The notes beneath the pieces were generated by a model that worked only from the letters and a program-made list of their open reading frames with translations, was not told where the DNA came from and did no database searches. A DNA stretch of 64,000 nucleotides from Cellvibrio polysaccharolyticus (GTDB lineage: Bacteria; Pseudomonadota; Gammaproteobacteria; Pseudomonadales; Cellvibrionaceae), in contig NZ_PRDL01000001.1 in assembly GCF_015182315.1 (NCBI RefSeq), positions 434,001 through 498,000 of the forward strand, in the 5' to 3' direction. The translations under genes were made by a program, and so were the position numbers. The number at the start of each line of letters is the position of its first letter. Position 1 is the first letter of the stretch. Of the stretch, positions 52,357 through 59,581 are shown in pieces.

Positions 52357-53631
52357 TTAAAGACGCGCATCGACGGTGTCTTTCGGCAAAATGTGTTTTA
52401 CATCATAAAGCACATGTCCCGGTTTGCCGTAGGCGCGAATCTGGTCGGCGCCCAACAGACGAAATTGCTGATGGCCCACACAAATAATGATGGCATCGTA
52501 AAAGCCGGCTTGTGGGGCGTCGATCAGCGGCAACTGATATTCTGCTTCTGCTTCTGCTTTGTCAGCCCATGGATCAAACACATGCACGTTGGCGTGGTAG
52601 TTTTGCAATTCGCAGATGATGTCGATGACGCGGGTGTTGCGCAAATCCGGACAGTTTTCCTTAAAGGTCAAACCCATAATCAGGATGTTGGAATCTACTA
52701 CATGGGTTTTGCGTTGCGTCATCATTTTGACTACCGAGTCAGCGACAAAATTACCCATGTTGTCGTTGATGCGGCGTCCGGCCAGAATCACTTCCGGGTT
52801 ATAGCCAACCTGCTGCGCTTTGTGGGTGAGGTAGTAAGGGTCAACGCTGATGCAGTGACCGCCCACCAGACCCGGACGGAAAGGAAGAAAGTTCCACTTG
52901 GTGCCGGCTGCCTCAAGTACTTCGAGTGTGTCGATATCGAGACGTTTGAATATCAAGGCAAGTTCGTTGATCAGGGCGATGTTGATATCGCGCTGGGTGT
53001 TTTCGATCACCTTGGCGGCTTCCGCCACTTTGATGCTGCTCGCTTTGTGCGTGCCCACCACGACGATACGGCGATAAAGTTCGTCTACGTAATCAGCCAC
53101 TTGCGGTGTGGAGCCTGAGGTAATTTTTGTAATGTTGTGGACCCGATGCTCTTTGTCGCCCGGGTTAATTCGTTCCGGGCTGTAACCGGCAAAAAAGTCG
53201 ACGTTAAATTTCAGGCCGGATACCGATTCGATAATCGGTACGCAAATTTCTTCGGTGCAGCCTGGGTAAACCGTTGACTCAAACACGACGATGCTGTTTT
53301 TACCGATCACTTTACCCAGCATGGCGGATGCTTTTTCCAGCGGTGTCAGGTCGGGTTGGCGGCTGCTATTAATAGGTGTCGGAACGGTAACGATATATAC
53401 GTCACAGTTTTTCAGGTCATCGGGGTTTGCGCTGAACTGCAAGTGTGTAGCTTGCTGTAATTCCTCGGCGTTCAGTTCGAGTGTATGGTCGACATGATTG
53501 TGCAGTTCCTGGATGCGCTGCGGGTTGATATCAAAACCGATAGTGTCGATTTTTTTTCCAAATTCGACAGCAAGTGGTAAACCGACATAACCAAGACCAA
53601 TGATGCTGATGCGGGGATTACTGGCGAACAT
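52357..53631 (-). CDS. UDP-sugar 6-dehydrogenase (TviB/WbpO type)
   Basis: 424 residues, UDP-glucose/GDP-mannose dehydrogenase superfamily: IIGLGYVGLPLAVEFGK (NAD site), VTVPTPINSSRQPDL, ESTVYPGCTEEI, and the catalytic Cys in GLTFKENCPDLRNT. Closest in character to TviB/WbpO, which oxidise UDP-GlcNAc or UDP-GalNAc to the uronic acid. With the epimerase and a deacetylase in the same operon, an amino-uronic acid-containing polymer is likely. It is first of the minus-strand arm and divergent from the EpsB-like gene. Confidence 0.92.
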   Translation of the reverse strand: MFASNPRISIIGLGYVGLPLAVEFGKKIDTIGFDINPQRIQELHNHVDHTLELNAEELQQATHLQFSANPDDLKNCDVYIVTVPTPINSSRQPDLTPLEKASAMLGKVIGKNSIVVFESTVYPGCTEEICVPIIESVSGLKFNVDFFAGYSPERINPGDKEHRVHNITKITSGSTPQVADYVDELYRRIVVVGTHKASSIKVAEAAKVIENTQRDINIALINELALIFKRLDIDTLEVLEAAGTKWNFLPFRPGLVGGHCISVDPYYLTHKAQQVGYNPEVILAGRRINDNMGNFVADSVVKMMTQRKTHVVDSNILIMGLTFKENCPDLRNTRVIDIICELQNYHANVHVFDPWADKAEAEAEYQLPLIDAPQAGFYDAIIICVGHQQFRLLGADQIRAYGKPGHVLYDVKHILPKDTVDARL

Positions 53632-53726
53632 AATGCATTAATTCCTTTCATGAGCCTGACAGGGTGGGCGCTAAATTAACACATTCTTTGCTGAATTTTT
53701 AATACAGTTATATAACTCCTGTCATT

Positions 53727-53745
53727 ATTCCGTTTAATTCGGAAT
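53727..53745. promoter_or_regulatory. Dyad between the two exopolysaccharide arms
   Basis: ATTCCG (53727-53732) and CGGAAT (53740-53745) form a perfect inverted repeat with a 7-bp AT spacer, midway in the 236-bp divergent region. It could be an operator shared by both arms. The regulator is unknown. Confidence 0.45.
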
Positions 53746-53781
53746 GTTATTCTCTATTCGTCAAAATAACGGCTGCTTTTA

Positions 53782-53811
53782 TCGAAACGGATAAAATAAA
53801 ACCGCTATAAT
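53782..53811 (+). promoter_or_regulatory. Candidate sigma-70 promoter of the plus-strand exopolysaccharide operon
   Basis: A perfect -10 TATAAT (53806-53811) and a -35 TCGAAA (53782-53787, 4 of 6) are separated by 18 bp. The predicted start is about 50 bases before the EpsB-like gene. Confidence 0.6.
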
Positions 53812-53867
53812 GCGACCTCATTGTTATTAACATCGTGCTCGATGCAGGCCACAGTAAGGATTTGGGT

Positions 53868-55286
53868 TTGTCGTATATCCGTATTAATAAACACTTTATA
53901 CACCTCCCTTATTTATTCCTGGGGATTGTTGAAGCAATACTGTTGATGCTGGCAGCCTGGATTGCCTTGCAGATCAACACATTCATCAACACCGGCGCAC
54001 TGAGCTGGCACATTGCCACCGAGTATCCCGCCTCGGTTCTGGTGTTCTCGCTGGTGCTGAGTTGTTGCACTTTGTCCATGGGTGTTTACACGTCGATGGT
54101 GCAGGAAGGTTTTGCCAGTATGGTGTTGCGCACCCTGGTGAGTTTTTTCCTGTTGGGCAGCTTGTCGCTGTTCATCCTTAACCTGGTTTGGCCGGGCGGT
54201 CTTTTTCAGCAGAGCCAGGTTTTCTGGGGCGTTGTTATATCAACACTGATGGTGCTGGTTGCCCGTTGGATTTTCATCAAAGCGGTCGACTTGCGTAACC
54301 TCAAGCGCCGGGTAGTCATCTATGGTGCCGGCAGCAAGGCGAAAAATCTGCTGGACGATCTCAAGCCCGAGATGGCGTTGCTGGGTGTCACCATCGTTGG
54401 TTGTATTCGCAGCACCAATGAAACCGTGGAAGTTGATCCGGCGCTGGTCGTGGAAGAGCCGACCGACTGGCTCACTTTCGTGCGCGAACGCCAAATTTCC
54501 GAAATCGTTATCTCACCCGATGAGCGTCGTCGCGGCAGCGGTGAAGCGTTTCCTTTGCAGCAGTTGCTGGATTGCAAGCTGGCGGGTGTTCCTTCCAGTG
54601 AGGCCATCAGTTTTTACGAGCGCGAATTGGGCAAGATCGACATTCAGCTGTTGCGTCCCAGCTGGATGTTGTTTTCCGATGGTTTCCGCTACCCCAAATC
54701 CCAGCAGCTGGCCAAGCGATTGTTTGATATCGTATTGGCATCTGCCTTCTTTGCGGTGCTCTGGCCATTTATGCTGTTAACCGCGATTGCGGTGCGTCTC
54801 GAAAGCCCCGGTTCGGTGCTTTATCACCAGCAGCGGGTAGGTTTGAATGGCAAGCTGTTCCGTATTTATAAATTTCGCAGCATGCGTCAGGATGCTGAAG
54901 TGGGTGGCAAGGCTATCTGGGCTCAGAAAAACGATGCACGGGTTACCCGCGTAGGCGCCTTTATTCGTAACACCCGGCTGGACGAACTTCCCCAGCTTTA
55001 CAACGTGTTGTCCGGTTCCATGAGCTTTGTGGGGCCGCGTCCCGAGCGTCCGGAGTTTGTCAGTGACCTGTCGGAGCAGATTCCTTTTTATAACATCCGT
55101 CACAAGGTCAAGCCCGGTCTGATGGGGTGGGCGCAATTAAAGTACCCTTACGGTGCTTCAGTAGAAGACGCCAAAAACAAACTGCAGTACGATCTGTATT
55201 ACACCAAAAACCACAGCTTTTTGATGGATATGCTCATCATGATTCAAACCGTGGAAATTATTCTGCTTGGCAAAGGTGTGCACTGA
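53868..55286 (+). CDS. EpsB-like initiating sugar transferase (XrtA-system type)
   Basis: 472 residues from a TTG at 53868, chosen because AAGGA ends 7 bases upstream; a GTG at 53835 in frame has no such site. Four N-terminal helices span about 12-125 of the longer frame, followed by a Rossmann-like domain (VVIYGAGSKAKNLLDDL) and a fifth helix (FDIVLASAFFAVLWPFMLLT). The C-terminal bacterial sugar transferase domain has YHQQRVGLNGKLFRIYKFRS, RNTRLDELPQLYNVL and MSFVGPRPERPEF. It loads the first sugar phosphate on undecaprenyl phosphate. The architecture is that of exosortase-associated EpsB. Confidence 0.92.
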   Translation: MSYIRINKHFIHLPYLFLGIVEAILLMLAAWIALQINTFINTGALSWHIATEYPASVLVFSLVLSCCTLSMGVYTSMVQEGFASMVLRTLVSFFLLGSLSLFILNLVWPGGLFQQSQVFWGVVISTLMVLVARWIFIKAVDLRNLKRRVVIYGAGSKAKNLLDDLKPEMALLGVTIVGCIRSTNETVEVDPALVVEEPTDWLTFVRERQISEIVISPDERRRGSGEAFPLQQLLDCKLAGVPSSEAISFYERELGKIDIQLLRPSWMLFSDGFRYPKSQQLAKRLFDIVLASAFFAVLWPFMLLTAIAVRLESPGSVLYHQQRVGLNGKLFRIYKFRSMRQDAEVGGKAIWAQKNDARVTRVGAFIRNTRLDELPQLYNVLSGSMSFVGPRPERPEFVSDLSEQIPFYNIRHKVKPGLMGWAQLKYPYGASVEDAKNKLQYDLYYTKNHSFLMDMLIMIQTVEIILLGKGVH

Positions 55287-55343
55287 TGCGGGCAGGTATT
55301 AATAGCGCTGGATTATTGCAAAAGACACTAAAGGAGCTATGAC

Positions 55344-55958
55344 ATGAAAATGTCTCCCAACATGCTGGTTATTGGTTTTCTGACGGTTTTCCTGACAGCG
55401 TGCGGCAGCACCCGGTCAATTGAAATGCCGACTGTTTCGGACGCACCGGTGGAAGATTACCTGATCGGTGTTGGCGACTCCTTGCACGTTAACGTCTGGC
55501 GTAACCCCGAGTTGTCTCTTTCGGTACCGGTAAGGCCGGATGGCAAAATCTCCATGCCATTGGTGGGGGATATCCAGGCCGCTGACCGAACGGCGACGGC
55601 GCTGTCGCGTTACATTGAAACCCGCCTGAATGATTACGTGCGTAGCCCGCAGGTAACGGTCATTATCAGCAATCCGGACAGCGTTGACTTTCAGCGTCGT
55701 GTGCGGATTACCGGTGCCGTCTCCACGCCCCAATCGTTGCCCTATCGCAGTGGTATGACGGTATTGGATCTGGTATTGCTGGCGGGCGGCACCACCGACT
55801 TCGCCTCACTTAACAACGCCAGGCTTTACCGCAAAATAGGCAATGAAATAAAAGTGTATCCCATTCATCTGAATGACCTGATCAACAAAGGCCGTCTGGA
55901 TACCAACTACAGCTTGCAGCCCTCTGACATCATTACTGTACCAGAGCGAAACTTCTGA
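55344..55958 (+). CDS. Polysaccharide export lipoprotein (Wza-like, XrtA-system type)
   Basis: 204 residues. The lipoprotein signal ends FLTACG (Cys20). The mature part has a polysaccharide export (PES) domain at about 40-115 (YLIGVGDSLHVNVWRNPEL, VRPDGKISMPLVGDI) and one SLBB domain (RVRITGAVSTPQSLPYR). It is shorter than Wza, as is usual for this subfamily. It forms the periplasmic/outer-membrane outlet for the polymer. AAGGAG precedes the ATG. Confidence 0.93.
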   Translation: MKMSPNMLVIGFLTVFLTACGSTRSIEMPTVSDAPVEDYLIGVGDSLHVNVWRNPELSLSVPVRPDGKISMPLVGDIQAADRTATALSRYIETRLNDYVRSPQVTVIISNPDSVDFQRRVRITGAVSTPQSLPYRSGMTVLDLVLLAGGTTDFASLNNARLYRKIGNEIKVYPIHLNDLINKGRLDTNYSLQPSDIITVPERNF

Positions 55959-55976
55959 CCCGACCCGGATTGACTC

Positions 55977-57491
55977 ATGGATAAATCGACCATTAGAGAC
56001 CTTTTGCTGGCATTTAAAACGGAACTGGTTCGGTTCCGTTTTCCTGTGGTGCTGTTTTTTATATTGATCAGCTTCGCGGTGCTTGCCGTAGGGGTTTTTT
56101 GGCCAAAGCATTACACCAGTGGTGCCTTGTTGGTAGCGGATTCCAGCACTATCTATGAACCGCTGTTCAAGGGCCGTGCGCCAGTCACCTCCATTGATCG
56201 ATCGGAGCAGGCCAGAGAAATTATTTATACCCGTAGCATTCTTGAGTCTGCTGCGCGGCAAGCCGGCTTGCTAAAAGACAGTGCAACCGCTAAAGAGGTC
56301 GATCAGGTCGTACGTGACATTCGCTCCGGATTAAGCACCCGTGCTGAAAAAAATAATTATTTTCGTATTACCTATTCCTCCATTCATCCCGACGCTACCT
56401 TTGAAACACTGAATGCTGTCGTCAATGTATTTATTGAAGATATCGCCAGAAAAAAGCGTGATGAAAGTCTGGGTGCCTTTAACTTTATTGATGCTCAGGT
56501 ACAAAGTTATAAAAGGCAGCTTGAACAAGCTGAAGAAAAGTTGAAAATTTTTACCGGGCAGAATACCGATGGTACAGAAGCCAGTGTGACCAATAGAATT
56601 GCATCTCTGCGCAATGAAATTGAATCTTTGAAAATTTCAATTGAAGAAAGTAAAACCCGAATTGCTACCGTCCAAACGCAATTGAGTCAGGAAGGGCAGT
56701 ATCAGCAAGCCAAAGGTCAGATCGATGAGTTACGCCAGCGCCGCCAGGGGCTTGTAACTCAACTGGAAAATCTCCTGTTGCTCTATCAGGAAAACTACCC
56801 TGATGTGATTTCCCTGCGTGCGCAGATTTCCGAGTTGGATAATTCCATTGCAACCTTGCAGGCCAGCGGCGAAGTGTTTGGCAATAATGATCGCGTAGAA
56901 AATCCTCTCTATGAAGAATTGCGTAAGCAACAGCAAGCAGCCGATCTGGATTTACGGTCGCAACAGCGTCGTATGGAATCGCTGAGTAATTTACTGGAGC
57001 AGGAATACGAGCGCGCGCGTCGCGTCGCGGCCAATCGCGCAGAATTGTCCGATCTGACCCGCGATATGAAAGTTATTCAGGATGTTTACGAAGAGATGTT
57101 GCAGCGTAAAGAATCGGCGCGTGTCTCCATGACCCTGGATATTGAAGGGCAGGGCACCAGCTACCGCATTCAGGAACCGGCTGCATTTCCTTTGAAACCC
57201 TCAGGTTTGTATTTTCTTCACTTCGCTATATTGGGGCCTATCCTTGGGTTGCTGGCTTCTTTAGGGCTTTTGATTGTTTACGTGTTGCTTGATCCGCATA
57301 TTCGTTCGGCCCGAGCCTTGCAACAATCCTTACCCGAAGGCATGGATGTGATTGGTTCCATACCGCATTACAACACTCCGTTGGGTGAGCGCTTGTTACG
57401 TAAAGATATTATTGGGTTGCTGCTGTTAAGCATAATCGCTATTGCGGCCTATGCAGGTTTTGCTGTGTATTGGCAGTTTCTAAGAGGCTAG
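55977..57491 (+). CDS. Chain-length determinant protein (Wzz-like, XrtA-system type)
   Basis: 504 residues. Membrane segment 1 is at about 22-43. A large periplasmic region follows with long coiled coils (about 150-245 and 300-370; QSYKRQLEQAEEKLKIF). The Pro/Gly-rich segment 2 region (EPAAFPLKPSGLYFLHFAIL) leads to the helix at about 412-440, and an extra helix lies near the end (about 478-500). No kinase domain is fused; a separate kinase-like gene follows after one base. It controls polymer length and connects to the export lipoprotein. Confidence 0.92.
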   Translation: MDKSTIRDLLLAFKTELVRFRFPVVLFFILISFAVLAVGVFWPKHYTSGALLVADSSTIYEPLFKGRAPVTSIDRSEQAREIIYTRSILESAARQAGLLKDSATAKEVDQVVRDIRSGLSTRAEKNNYFRITYSSIHPDATFETLNAVVNVFIEDIARKKRDESLGAFNFIDAQVQSYKRQLEQAEEKLKIFTGQNTDGTEASVTNRIASLRNEIESLKISIEESKTRIATVQTQLSQEGQYQQAKGQIDELRQRRQGLVTQLENLLLLYQENYPDVISLRAQISELDNSIATLQASGEVFGNNDRVENPLYEELRKQQQAADLDLRSQQRRMESLSNLLEQEYERARRVAANRAELSDLTRDMKVIQDVYEEMLQRKESARVSMTLDIEGQGTSYRIQEPAAFPLKPSGLYFLHFAILGPILGLLASLGLLIVYVLLDPHIRSARALQQSLPEGMDVIGSIPHYNTPLGERLLRKDIIGLLLLSIIAIAAYAGFAVYWQFLRG

Positions 57492-57492
57492 G

Positions 57493-58239
57493 ATGATGAC
57501 AGATCAAGACAACGATATTCTGCCGGAATCACAAGCGTCTGAAGACGTTCGCCTGCCGGCACAGAATCAAATCAGAAAAATGCGTAATACCGCCTTTTGG
57601 ACGCACGAAGAACTTTACGAGCGCAAAGTAGTATTTGCCGGTATGCGCCAGCGTGATGTGCTGAATGCTTTCCGTGAAGTGCGCATTCGTCTGTTGCAAA
57701 AAAGCCAATCCGACAATATTGTGGTGCTGGTGTCTTCAGTTGCAGATTCAGGCGGTTCCAGTTTTTTTGCGTTCAATCTTGCAGCAACCTTTGCGCTTGA
57801 TCAGCACAAAACGGCGTTATACGTGGACTGTAATCCCTATGATTCAGCAGCAGAACGCTACAGCGTTATGCCGATTGACAAGGGTTTAACGCAATACCTC
57901 ACCGATTACACGGTACCGCTGCAAAAAATTATCTATCCCAGTGGTGTAGAGCGCTTGCGTATTATTCCATCGGGTGGGTCCAGTGAATCTGCCGCCGAAT
58001 TTTTTAACTCCAATAGAATGGCGACGCTGGTGTCGGAAATCAAGTCTCGGTATCCGGATCGTTTCATCGTTCTCGACGCGCCTTCCGTTCAGCATTCAAC
58101 CGAGGCGCGGATTCTCGCTCGCTATTGTGATCACGCATTGATCGTGGTGCCCTTTGGTAAAAATGTAACAGACGACGTGCTGGCAGCCGTGGATGCGGTA
58201 GGTAGAGATCGCTTCTCCGGCTTTGTGTTTAATCATTAA
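57493..58239 (+). CDS. BY-kinase/CpsD-like protein with degenerate Walker A
   Basis: 248 residues with the MinD/BY-kinase fold, in the place where the autokinase of an exopolysaccharide operon sits. The P-loop reads SVADSGGSSFFAFNLA (about residues 80-95): the Gly-Lys-Ser/Thr is Gly-Ser-Ser, so the ATP-binding lysine is absent. Walker A'-like YVDCNPYD and B-like FIVLDAPS are kept. The C-terminus ends FVFNH with no tyrosine cluster, unlike active autokinases. It is likely a regulatory or structural partner of the chain-length protein instead of a kinase. The ATG at 57493 is adjacent to another at 57496. Confidence 0.85.
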   Translation: MMTDQDNDILPESQASEDVRLPAQNQIRKMRNTAFWTHEELYERKVVFAGMRQRDVLNAFREVRIRLLQKSQSDNIVVLVSSVADSGGSSFFAFNLAATFALDQHKTALYVDCNPYDSAAERYSVMPIDKGLTQYLTDYTVPLQKIIYPSGVERLRIIPSGGSSESAAEFFNSNRMATLVSEIKSRYPDRFIVLDAPSVQHSTEARILARYCDHALIVVPFGKNVTDDVLAAVDAVGRDRFSGFVFNH

Positions 58240-58271
58240 TAACTATTTCAAGCAAGAAAGGGAGGTGCGCA

Positions 58272-59552
58272 TTGAAGAAGACTATGCTGGCAGCATACTG
58301 CGGATCTTTGTTGATTGCTCTTCCGGCTCAGGCGTTGACCCGTCACGTTGATGCTTTTGTCGATCTTTCTACCGAATATACCGATAACGCCAATAAAACC
58401 GATCTCGACCCTGTCAGTGAACGACAGGATCGAATTTCATTAGGCGGGAAAGGCGTTTATCAAAATCCGCTGCTGGATTTTACTGCTGACTATATATTGT
58501 CAGAATACCGCTACAGTGAAGACTCCCAGCCTGATCGCAATATGCTCGAAGGGCAGTCAACGCTGTATCTCGGCAAAAACAGCAAGCTGCTCAATCTTAC
58601 CGTCATGCACACTCGTAAAGGTGTATTAGGCGCACCTGAACAGCTGGATTTGGTGCGCAATTACGATGAACGTGAAATAGTTTCTATCTATCCGGGTGTG
58701 CAATATCTGTTAACGCCGGTAGATATGATTTTTGGTTACGGCATTTATACGGATACCAATTATCGTCGCAACAATGCGCGTGACTCCCGTCAGGAAGGCG
58801 CGGCCCTTGGCTGGATGCACAAGTTTTCTGACATAGATTCCTTCTCTGTCAATGTATCCAGCGCAGAGATCACTTTTCCTGCTGCAAAAGATCGAAGTTA
58901 TCGGCAGGATAACGCCATGCTCAGTTATACCTCGGCATTGCGCAATCTCAGTTATACCGTCGGTGTCGGCTACAACTGGAGTGAGATAGATTCCACCCGG
59001 GATTACTCCAGCCCTTCCTATCAAGCTGACATTACCTATAAAAATGATACGTCCGGTATTCGGTTGTATGCAGACCGGATGATCACCAACACCTCCATGG
59101 GGGATGGGCACCGGTTTGACCCGGGTAATATTGATCGTGGTGATGTTGGCTCATCTGAAATCGACCAAATGGATAGAAAAAATATCGACCTGCAGCTTTA
59201 TTCCAATTTATTTTGCAATGTTTGTACGGTCAACCTCGGCTTTCGTTGGCGGAACGATGATTACCTGGATTTATCAGAAGATAATACTGAGACAGGTGTC
59301 TCTCTGGGATTCTCTTACGCAATTTCACCGAGAACCAAAGCTACGCTGCAATTTAGCAAACGTAAGCAGGATTTTTCAGGTGGATCGCGGTTACCTTTTG
59401 ATTCGGATAGGCAGGCATTTATTATCTCGCGTGATTTTCATAGAGATATCAGCGTACGTTTATATGTGGAACAGGAAAAACGCGTTTCAGACGATAGCTT
59501 CAACAATTACGATGAGTTGGCTTCCGGTATTGGTGTCCGGTTCAATTTTTAA
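58272..59552 (+). CDS. Outer-membrane beta-barrel protein of the exopolysaccharide locus
   Basis: 426 residues from a TTG at 58272 with a strong AGGGAGGTG site 5-13 bases upstream; an ATG four codons later is the alternative. The signal peptide ends PAQALTRHV. The body is a series of amphipathic strands with alternating aromatic/polar residues (FVDLSTEYTDNANKTD, LDFTADYILSEYRYS, LYSNLFCNVCTVNLGFRWR) and ends in GVRFNF, a terminal Phe fitting Bam recognition. It resembles the uncharacterised barrel family found with PEP-CTERM/XrtA exopolysaccharide genes. Probably an outer-membrane pore for the polymer. Confidence 0.85.
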   Translation: MKKTMLAAYCGSLLIALPAQALTRHVDAFVDLSTEYTDNANKTDLDPVSERQDRISLGGKGVYQNPLLDFTADYILSEYRYSEDSQPDRNMLEGQSTLYLGKNSKLLNLTVMHTRKGVLGAPEQLDLVRNYDEREIVSIYPGVQYLLTPVDMIFGYGIYTDTNYRRNNARDSRQEGAALGWMHKFSDIDSFSVNVSSAEITFPAAKDRSYRQDNAMLSYTSALRNLSYTVGVGYNWSEIDSTRDYSSPSYQADITYKNDTSGIRLYADRMITNTSMGDGHRFDPGNIDRGDVGSSEIDQMDRKNIDLQLYSNLFCNVCTVNLGFRWRNDDYLDLSEDNTETGVSLGFSYAISPRTKATLQFSKRKQDFSGGSRLPFDSDRQAFIISRDFHRDISVRLYVEQEKRVSDDSFNNYDELASGIGVRFNF

Positions 59553-59581
59553 AAATTCTCACATGGCTCATGGGGTCTATG

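Noticed and set aside
52102..53118. 338-residue plus-strand frame opposite the nucleotide-sugar dehydrogenase
   Set aside because: The minus-strand gene has full motifs and a catalytic Cys; the plus frame has His/Phe-rich noise typical of a shadow.
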